From Desulfurococcales archaeon (GTDB lineage: Archaea > Thermoproteota > Thermoprotei_A > Sulfolobales > AG1), in NCBI GenBank assembly GCA_026990885.1, contig JALXCO010000283.1, positions 1 through 10,157 of the forward strand: a stretch of DNA of 10,157 bases, in the 5' to 3' direction. Position 1 is the stretch's first letter; every line of letters starts with the position of its first letter. Below the pieces are notes generated by a model. That model was not told the origin of the DNA. It did no database searches and saw only the letters and a list, made by a program, of their open reading frames with translations. Shown here piece by piece: positions 1-9,100 of this stretch. A program made the position numbers and the translations under genes.

Positions 1-6
1 GTAAAG

Positions 7-14
7 TATATATA
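7..14 (+). promoter_or_regulatory. Archaeal TATA box of the giant gene
   Basis: An eight-base TATATATA run is preceded by the purine-rich GTAAAG, which could serve as a BRE (TFB recognition element). Archaeal TATA boxes centre about 26-27 bases before the transcription start, which predicts a start near position 37 and a leader of only about 10 bases before the ATG at 47. This fits a promoter for this gene alone, independent of any upstream gene. It is inferred from sequence and spacing only, and the window edge cuts off any further upstream context. Confidence 0.7.
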
Positions 15-37
15 CCCATAAGAAACTTATTAAAACC

Positions 38-41
38 GGTG
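38..41 (+). promoter_or_regulatory. GGTG ribosome binding site deciding the ATG at 47
   Basis: GGTG lies five bases (TTTAG) before the ATG. It matches part of the anti-Shine-Dalgarno complement GGAGGTGA and is a common crenarchaeal form. Together with the in-frame TAG at 44-46 immediately before the ATG, it fixes the start. With the predicted transcription start near 37, the site would sit at the extreme 5' end of the mRNA. Confidence 0.6.
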
Positions 42-46
42 TTTAG

Positions 47-133
47 ATGAGGAAAACGTCCTCAAATAATCGTATCCTTATAAGGTTTTTATCAGTTATA
101 ATCATTTCGCTAATGATTCTTCAGTTAGTTGCA
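47..133 (+). other. Signal peptide or N-terminal signal anchor (residues 1-29)
   Basis: The N-tail carries basic residues (R2, K3, R9, R13) and is followed by a hydrophobic stretch from about I10 to A29 rich in Ile, Leu and Val. This is the n-region and h-region layout of a Sec signal. The following residues are P30 and Y31. A proline directly after A29 disfavours cleavage there, so the segment may stay as a signal anchor or be cut at a nearby site I cannot place. It directs the rest of the protein to the outside of the cell, which agrees with the sequons and beta domains further on. Confidence 0.75.
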
Positions 134-3100
134 CCCTACGAGGAGATTTTCAATACTCCTGGCCCTGTTGATCGCGTTAGCTCTCTGGATTACGATTTTT
201 TGAGGAACAATATTCCTATAGCTATAGAGGTGCTGAGGGACTACGCTAGGCTGAGGCTTCTTCTGGATATATTTAATAACCCTCAGAATCTGGGTTTCAT
301 TCTGGATATCCCTTCGGTTGGGGATATATTTGAGGATATCAAGGACGCTAGAGAGTTTTTGAGGTTGTTGAAAGAGAAGTATGGGTTTAGTGGGGAGTTG
401 AATAAGGCTTTGTCTGAGATTGAGTTTTTGGAGGATGTTGCTAGCGATATTAGATCTAGGTTAAAAGAGATTAATGCTTTAGAGAGTCAGGCTAGGCCCT
501 TTATAGATAATCTCGATAGATCGATAAGAGACAGCTTAAGTACCATGAATCAGTATGGGTATGAGATGATCAACATTATGGACTCATATAGAAACAATAT
601 AGATCCGGATCTAGCTACAATTAAGTGGGACAGAATAATAGATCTTCTGGCAAGGCAGAACATAGTAACCCCAGAGGAGGCTGAGGCTTTAAGGAAGCTT
701 AATACTAAAGTCCACAACAGCTTGAAATATAGGGTTCTCGGCCCGGATGGAAAGCCTATATGGAGATTTAAAGAGCTTAGAGACGGTGCTGAGGCATTCG
801 CTCTATTCAATAATATATTTTTTGAGACTGGAACCAGCACTATAGATCCTGGGCTCATAGAGGATCCTGTTCTCCGTAACATAATTACGAGCGGAAAGTA
901 TAGGGATATATCGTCATTCCTGCAGATCAGAGCTGGTGAATTAAGCAGTATTAATGCTTTAGACGCCTACCAGATAACAGGGCAGGCGAGTGCAGAGATC
1001 AGATCCAGGTTCCCATCCTTCGCCGATGCATATGAATCCTATAAAGCTGATATTGATAGGCTAATCAATTATCTAGACTCAACGCTTAGAGACGAGATAT
1101 ATGGCTACAGTGGTGACGCGTTAAAGAGATTCAACTCCAGAATAGAGTTTCTCCAAGATATACGCAATATTGGCGATGAATACGCAACTGGGCAGACAGT
1201 AATAAAGCTATTGAATAATCTGGATTCGTTCATGGGAGAGATTCAAGGCGATTTCGATCTCGCTAGATCCGATTTCGCATCTATGCTGGCCACAGTAATT
1301 AGTGAAAAAAATGTTGTAGATGCAAAGGCTGCTGGGCTTATAGATAGGATCCAGGATATAGATGAGCTAAGGTTACAGCAGCTTACCAATAGAATAAATC
1401 TAGATATAGGCTGGTCCGAGGGTATTTCGCAGACTCTACTTCTGTGGTCCATACTGAATGATGTTAATGCATACTATAAGGGTGAAATAAGCACCATTGA
1501 GTTCGCAGGGAAAACAGCTATGAACTTCTTGGATTTTGCTCAGTCAGGGGTTGGCAACGCGATCGCAAGCAAGATAGTAAATTTACCCAACATGTTCCCA
1601 GAAAACTCATTCTTCAGAATTGCCGCCAAATGGTTTGCTAGTGGTGTAACTCCAACCGTAACCAGTGGGGCGGTTAAAGCCGCAACATGGGTTGGTACGA
1701 CTGCGGATATAGGGATCAGTCTGTGGGGAGCTATCTCGGAGTATAAAGGCACCCAAATCAGTCAGGGAGTTAAGAGGTCTATAATATATGAGAACATTAT
1801 TTCGTCTGGAGGCGTTTTGAATCCCTACGGTGAAGCCGCATCTCTCAATAGTGTATTGTTTCCTAAATACTCCAACAACCCTATACTCAATACTGTATAT
1901 AGTGTTCAGAGAGATCAATATATCATTAAGGCTTACGCCGATGCATACTATAACGGTGATTACTGGGGAGCACTACAGGATCTATATAGATTCTCCAGTA
2001 TAGTAGAGAACCATAATAAGATAACCCAAACGCTCAGAGCAAACTCTGAGGCCGCTAAGTCAGTCAAGATACTGTATGTCGATGGTTTAGACCCCAATAT
2101 GCAGAATCCCAGGGTTCTTAACGCTAGAGACTACAACTATATCGCTGCCACGTTCAGGGACCCCAGCGGTAGGGAGGTAACGTTGTTCTTCAAGACTGCT
2201 AAGGACTACTGGGATTATTCACGCACATACAATAGGCTTTCACAGGTCAACATAAACAGCGCTGACGTGCTTTCCCCAAATATGGTCGATAACAGGATAG
2301 AGTTTTCTGGGGCTAAAAATATACAGAATATAAACGGCTTAGACCTGAATCTTCTCACCGTGGTTGCTCAATGGGATAGATTAAGATATCTCGATGATGT
2401 GCAGAGGAGTAATCTGCTTTCAGATAAGGTTATTAATATTGATGGTGTAACGATCAGGATCAATGGCTTAACGCTGAGCCAGTTAAGAAACATCATGAAC
2501 AACATAGTTATTAGCCAGAGGGAAGTTACGGAGGCGTTCATAAATCAGCTTCTGGACCAGCTCAAGAACGACAAGCTTTTCAGATCTTTCCTAAAGGAGG
2601 TTGAAGAGAAGTATAAGGATGCGCTGGCCAAAGAGATCGCTAAAGAGGTTGAGAAGCAGATTAAGAGCGAGATAGGTAGTGGCCCTCCGGAGAGAAGGAA
2701 TGATAGGCCTGATGAGACCCTTGATGTCTCCTGGATATATAGGTCTGATAAAAAGAGCTATCTAGATCTGCTGCTGTCATACTCTGCAAGAATGCTTGAT
2801 AAATCAAAATACTACAACAACTTCCTAGCAACCAAACTAGCGCTAGAGAGATACCCCGAGTTGCGTGATGCAGTCAATACGCTGCTGTCTCCAGAGGGCC
2901 TATATATCCAGTATAAGGTTATGAACACGATCCTGAGGGATTTCCCAGCAATAATCAACAGGATCCCGTCGAATCTGATCGAGTTCTCGTTTGATGATGC
3001 AGCCATCAGCTTCAAGGTGGATCTCGATCAGCTAGGCATTCCCCAGATCGTTATTCCAGGCGAGTCAAATACATCAAACGTGATTGAAGTTATAGCCGTT

Positions 3101-6100
3101 TTAGAGCCGCTCTCTGTATATAGAAGGTACCCGGATCTATTAAGAATGTTTATTGAGAGCTATCTGGAGAGCTACCCCGATCTTTGGAGAGCTCCCGACG
3201 TGGCAGTATACTATGCTGGGGCCTACAAGCAGGTTGTGGATATGCTGGCGCAGGCCGGGATACCCTCAGTGCTTATAGACGACACATTCCCGGTTACCGA
3301 GTTGCTTAACTATAAGTTAATTATATTCCCGTCGGGCAGCCTCGCCTATAAGCCCGACATGACTAATTTCAATGCATACGTCAGGTTCGGTGGAAAGATA
3401 CTTGTTCTAGATCAGCAGAGGGGTGATGACTACAAGATCCTTCCAAGAGGGTTCGAGATAGAGGCTTTCGGATGGGACCAGGATCAGGCATGCCTGTTCA
3501 GGGCTGCATACGCTACGTCAAACTCAACGTTGATTGGCGGGCTTAGGTGGGATAGGCTTCCCGATCTAAATATAGATGGGTACTTCAGCAAGCTACCAGA
3601 GGGAGCTGAGATTCATCTAGTTAAATCAACGACTGGTGCACCGGCATTAGCAAGCTATAGGTTTGGCAACGGAACAGTTGTAGTCGCAACACTATATCTG
3701 GACTATGCTAGAATGATGCATCAGGGGACTAGAGACGAGTATATACTGTTTATCGGCATGGTTGAGAGCTTGATTAGGGACACGATAGAGGTCCCTGAAG
3801 GAGGATCTGTTCAGCTTTCAGTGAACAATGTATTTACCTATCCAATAACCAAGGTAAAGGTTAAGCTGTTTCGCGCAGGGGAGCTGGTTGCTGTTAGAGA
3901 TGTAAATGTCAATATACCTCCAGTCAGCAGCTCAACGATATCAGTTGATTTAACTGGTGTAGAGCCAGGGATCTATAGGGTCTTTGTAGAGCTATACAAC
4001 AGCTCATCCACAAGCCCCTCATTCATAAACACTGGCCAGCCCAACATAAGGGTAGTACCATCGGAATATGTTCAGCTACCCAACAAGCTCTTCATAAGTA
4101 TAGCTAGCGAGGCTGAAGTATATCCCTTGGGTGGTGTGGCTAGAGTAATTGTAGAGGTCTTCAACTACAAGAGCGTGGATGTTTCGGCAAGAGTTGTTGT
4201 GGGAACATTCCTCGAGGAGAAAACATTCAGCGTTAATATTCCTGCAGGAGGGAAGGTTACTAGATATGTCGATATTAAGCTACCCACGTATGGGCGTGGT
4301 ATAAGCGTTACTGGTAGCGTGTATGTTGATGGCAGGCTTGAGGCTAGATCATTTAAGGTGGTTCTATACACAAAGCCAACAATACCAACTCTAATAGAGG
4401 TCTTTGAGGGCAGGGCCGGAACGGTTAGCGGTAGAGTATTGCTTGTTAATCAACACGAAACAGAGATAGATTACTTGGCTAGGGTCCTTCTCCTAAATAT
4501 CTATGGGGATATAGTCTCCACATACCAGGAGCTGGTATCCATACCGGCTGGAGAGGCGAGAACAGTCGACTTCGAGCTTGAGGTGCCTAATCCAGGTAGA
4601 TACTTCGCTGTTGCCCAGATCTGGTCTAGAGAGCTTGATGTGGGATACGCGAGCACAGATATCAGGATATATGGGCGCTCACTCAATGTAACGATCGATT
4701 TTATCGATACGCTCGGAAACAAGATATCCGATAACGGCGTTTTAGAGCTGTATAAAGATGGGGAGTTCCTTAATCTGTCTGTGGTTAACGGCATAGTGAA
4801 CGCTACTCTTGAGGAGGGTATATATATAGCTATACCCAAATTCGAGGGCTACCAGAGAATCATATCGAGGATATCGATCTCCATCAACTCCACCAACGCA
4901 ACAATTATATTGCCATCTGCACAGAGTCAGAATGCAGCCACTCTAATAGTTGAGGTTGTCGATGAGTCTGGCGTTAGATCGTCTGGATTATACCAGGTCG
5001 CTATAGGCGATAACACATATGCCCTCAAAGACGGATCAGCCAGAATATGGCTTCCAGTAGGCACCCATGATGTATCTATCCAAACCCTAGATGGTGCAGA
5101 GCTACATAGCTTCTCCGTCACCCTTCAGGCTGGGGACGAGGTTAAGGTGGTTAAGCTGGTGTCTTCATCCAGGGCTAACGTCTATGTATATAACCCGATT
5201 ACTGGACAGCCCATCGAGGGTGCTGTGGTTAATGTTGGTGGAGAGTCTGCTGTAACGAACTCAAGCGGCTACGCCGCGTTAACTCTATCGCCCGTATCCT
5301 CTAACGTTCTTGTGGTTACGGCTAGAAACTATACCAGCTTCAAGGCTCTGTTGCCTCCAGGCCTAAGGCTTGATCTCAAGGTGCCTCTCCTACCTGTTAT
5401 CGGTGGTGATCTAAGGATCAGGGTTACAGATCTATTGACAGGCGCGCCCATAAGCAATGCAGATGTTAGGGTGGCTACATACATGCTTATACCTTCAAGG
5501 GATCTTGAGGGAGACGATCTAGCTGTATGGATCGATGGCAAGAAACTTAACCCATACTACTATACGATGTCAGCAGGAAAGAACTCAATGCAACCAATAT
5601 TTCTGCCGGCTGTAAACGGATCTATTATAGAGGCTAGAGCAGTAAATGTGAGGGACACAAAAACAGTTGAGTTCACGTTGACACTCAGAAACATATATAC
5701 AGGTGAGGAGATAGAGTTTCTGAATTCCAGCATAAGAAACGCAACCCCAGGAGAGGTGTATGCCTCAAACATATTGAGAATCACATGGGATCCGGGATTC
5801 AGTATCGAATCCATAAATCTAGGATCAGGAGAATACCTGTTTAGAAACCTGCCTGTGGGTGTGCACTACATAGTTATAGATGCCGATGGCTACTTCCAGG
5901 CCGTTGCGACAGCCATAGTTGTGCCAAACAGGTCTTTAGAGATCAATGTAACCCTAGATAAAATCCCGAGCAGGGTTGTCGCCAAGGTAGTCGATATAGA
6001 GACAGGGCAACCAGTCAGCGGGGTTTCCCTAGCCCTAGCAAATGCGGAACTAATAATCCGGTCATCCAAGAAGGAGCTTGATGCAACCATAGAGATTTTG

Positions 6101-9100
6101 GGCAAGACCTACTATAGGTTCGGGATAGACAATAGAAACACTAGTATCCCCATATATATAGAGCCCGGAGATAGGGTTGTGGTTAAGGCTAAATATAGGT
6201 GGATGAACGACGATAACGCCACAGTTAATGTGGTTTTGAGAAACCTCTACTCTGGGGAAGAGTGGAAGCTAGCGGATAACGTGGATGTAGCATCGACCCC
6301 ACCATACACAGAGTATGGATGGGTTGTTTTGGCTAACGCAACTGTAGACTCCAGAATGGCCTATACACCATACAGCTTTACTTCGGTAGCCACGGACTCG
6401 AGCGGTGTTGGATATATAGATATATCCGGATCCCCGATCTATCATGGAATATCGTGGATAGCTATAGCTTATAGAAACGGATACAACCCAGGCTTCCAGG
6501 TCATATCACAGTATATCGATGTAGAGGGCTTCAACGCAGTGCTATATGTCGATAAGCTGGTCTCCGAATCAAGTGTGGGGATAGATGTTAGGGACTATAT
6601 AACTGGCTCGGGATTAAGCAACGTTAGTATATCTCTAGCCAACATATTGTTATCGAGCGATCCTAAAGGATTCAGCAGGGTTAGATTCAGCGGCCTCCTG
6701 CTATTAATGATCAACGGCAAGATAGTAGCTAAGTATGAGGCCACATCATCGACTAAGGAGATCCCGCCAATATTCCTCAGCCTGAGGGATGGAGACACAC
6801 TAACTATAGCCCTTGAAAGCAACGGGCTTGTTGAGGCGTATATAAGCGATCTATATGTAATTAACAGGTATACAGGATCAAACATAAAGGTAGCCAATGA
6901 AACCACATACACATCGCTAGACCCCAAGAACCCCTCCCTCCTACTGATCAGAAACATAACCGTGTCGGGGGACCTCTCCTACATCGGCCAAGACCCAGGA
7001 TCAGCAACAGAGCTCCAGACAGGAAAATACCTCTTCAAGATAAACGCGGAAAAGTTCCACATGGCATCAAAGATACACCCACATATAGCTCTACCCATAG
7101 TTGTATCTTCAGAAGGCTACACAGCCTACACACTAATTATGGACTCATCAAACCTAAGGAAAGCCAGCAGCGAGGGATACCTACTAAACTCAACGGTGCA
7201 TCTGTTAAACATATATACAGAGGTTGAGGGATCGATCGCTAACTACAGTGGGGCAACAGTAAGGCTCATACCAGGGGGACCGATAGGAGTTGTGGACACG
7301 ATAATGAATGGAACAACATTTAGAGCTAAAGTAATAGCATCACAGGGGCTAGTGATCGAGCTACAGAACAATGAAAGATACAACGTGCCCGCATTCAACG
7401 CGAAAACCCAGAAACTACCAATAATCAACGCCGACCCAACACCATCGAGCAGGGTAGATCTAACCATAGAGGTTCTAGACCCCCAAGGAAACCCCATACC
7501 ATCTGTAGCTGTATATATCAATAGATCTTATAGAGGAGCTACAGACTCACAAGGCATATTGGTGGTAAGAGGAGTGTTGGTTGGCGAGTATAGAATAACT
7601 CTCGCAAAAACCGGCTATGAAACAATAGATTTCGAATTATCGGTTACCAGACCAGTAACAGTTAGAGCTATACTATTTGAGAATACCGCTAAACTTAGGA
7701 TAAAGGTTCTTGATGCAGAAACTCTACAACCTCTACCGAGTGTTTCGGTATATGTCAACAACTACTATACAGGGGCAACCAGTTCTCCTGATGGACTACA
7801 TATTATTGAGCGATTCCTTATCTTCCCAAGAATAACACTATCTAGATCCAACTATCAAGTTAAAGAGCTAATAGTCAATCCAATTCCAGGAATGGTTGTT
7901 GAGTCCCAAACGCTTCTATTAAGATCGTATGGAGATCTAATTATTAGAACAACTGATCTATTAAGCGGAAGCGCAGTATCTAGCGTAGGTTTGTATGTTA
8001 ATAACTATTATAATGGCGCCACAGATGCCAATGGACAAATAGCTAAGTCTCTCTCGATTGGGGACTACGACATTATATTATCGAGAACCTCGTATCAGAT
8101 TAGATCATTTGACATGTACATCTATTCAGGGATCAAATATAATGCATCTATAAACATGGTACTTGGCTACGGAGATCTGAGGCTGGAAACCAGAGATCTT
8201 CTAACAAATGATGTTATGTCATCTGTAGGTTTGTATGTTAATAACTATTATAATGGTGCCACTAACGCCGATGGAAGGATAACTAAATCTCTACAGGCCA
8301 ATTGGTATAGCGTTAAGCTAGTTAGAACCAGATATTACAATAATGAATTTATAGCTGTCATCTACCCATATAGATCGTTTACATCGATAGCGTATATGAA
8401 GCCCAGCGTAGGAGTAATTAACGTATCTACAGTTTCTCTGGCGGATTCAGCAATTCTGTCATCTGTGGGATTATATATTAATAGATATTATAGCGGCTCT
8501 ACAAATGCCAACGGAATATTAGTCAAATCGATAGCTGTTGGTGATCATGCATTCAAGTTTACTAGATCTGGATATAGGACTGTGGAGTTTAGAGGGTATG
8601 TTGGTGTAGGTACAACATATATTACCGTATATATGCCTCCAATACCAGGCAGAATACCTGTTGAATTGGTTTTCAGGGATCTTGCTGGGAAACCTTTAAA
8701 TGGCACGGTTAGCGTTAGCGGTGTTGGCACGTTTGGTTTCAGTGGTTCTGTAGAGTTCACGGTTATATCAGGCAGATCATATAGTATAAGTTATAATGCC
8801 GGCGGTATATCGGGTTCCAGATCTATATATATACCCTCTGTAGATAGGCTCGAGCTCTTGCTGAGGATTTACCAGGCTCAAGCTGGCAGGGGAGACCTAG
8901 AGGTTCTCGTACTGGATTCCCAGGGGGCACCTCTAAGAGGGGTTAGTGTATCGATTTCTCAAGGAAACACCAATATAACGGGAACCACAAACAGCTATGG
9001 TAGAGTATTGTTTAGAGACATAGAATCCGGGATATACAGTGTCGTTGCTGAAGCCAGAAACTATGAGCCATCCACGGCAATAATCCCGGTGATAGGAGGC

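Larger units (their letters stand above)
7448..8641 (+). repeat. Five tandem PEGA-like repeats of about 80 residues (residues about 2468-2865)
   Basis: Units are 7448-7687, 7688-7930, 7931-8170, 8171-8404 and 8405-8641. The shared core is Ser-Val-x-[Val/Leu]-Tyr-[Val/Ile]-Asn-x-x-Tyr-x-Gly-[Ala/Ser]-Thr, then a [Asp/Asn]-Gly turn, a strand, Gly-[Asp/Glu]-[Tyr/His]-x-[Ile/Phe]-x-[Leu/Phe]-[Ser/Thr]-[Arg/Lys]-x-x-Tyr and a closing strand. The core tyrosine codons start at 7514, 7751, 7994, 8234 and 8474, so the period is 237, 243, 240 and 240 bases. The core matches the PEGA-domain form of a strand, 'NGxxxGxT', then 'GxYxVxLxxxGY', mixed with carboxypeptidase-regulatory features ahead of it (VLDPQGNPIPS, TTDLLSG). 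PEGA domains are found in archaeal surface proteins. Base composition is more AT-rich (about 32-37% GC in two hand-counted lines) than the flanks. Confidence 0.75.

Noticed and set aside
1098..1300. Possible frameshift or broken gene within the helical region
   Set aside because: The frame keeps the same phase at every line checked and residue composition stays protein-like, with no stop and no switch to another open frame.
47..3181. Homology to tetrabrachion of Staphylothermus
   Set aside because: The helical character and surface location are similar, but I see no shared motif and the domain order differs, so only analogy is justified.
2852..3184. Three Tyr-Pro-[Asp/Glu]-Leu motifs as a possible repeat
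   Set aside because: Spacing is irregular (residues 936, 1028, 1043) and flanking residues do not align well, so they are likely helix-capping coincidences.
4816..4832. Internal TATATATA-like motif, with others near 6159 and 8823
   Set aside because: These arise from ATA and TAT codons for Ile and Tyr inside the gene. No internal start with a ribosome site follows at a suitable distance.
7985..8262. Direct repeats as a CRISPR array
   Set aside because: Copies are 240 bases apart, in frame, and encode a protein domain core. There is no set of short identical repeats with regular spacers.
8888..8896. Arg-Gly-Asp tripeptide (residue 2948)
   Set aside because: It is a chance part of a repeated 'GDL' domain opening (GGDL at 5402, YGDL in the array). 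Integrin binding has no meaning in a thermophilic archaeon.
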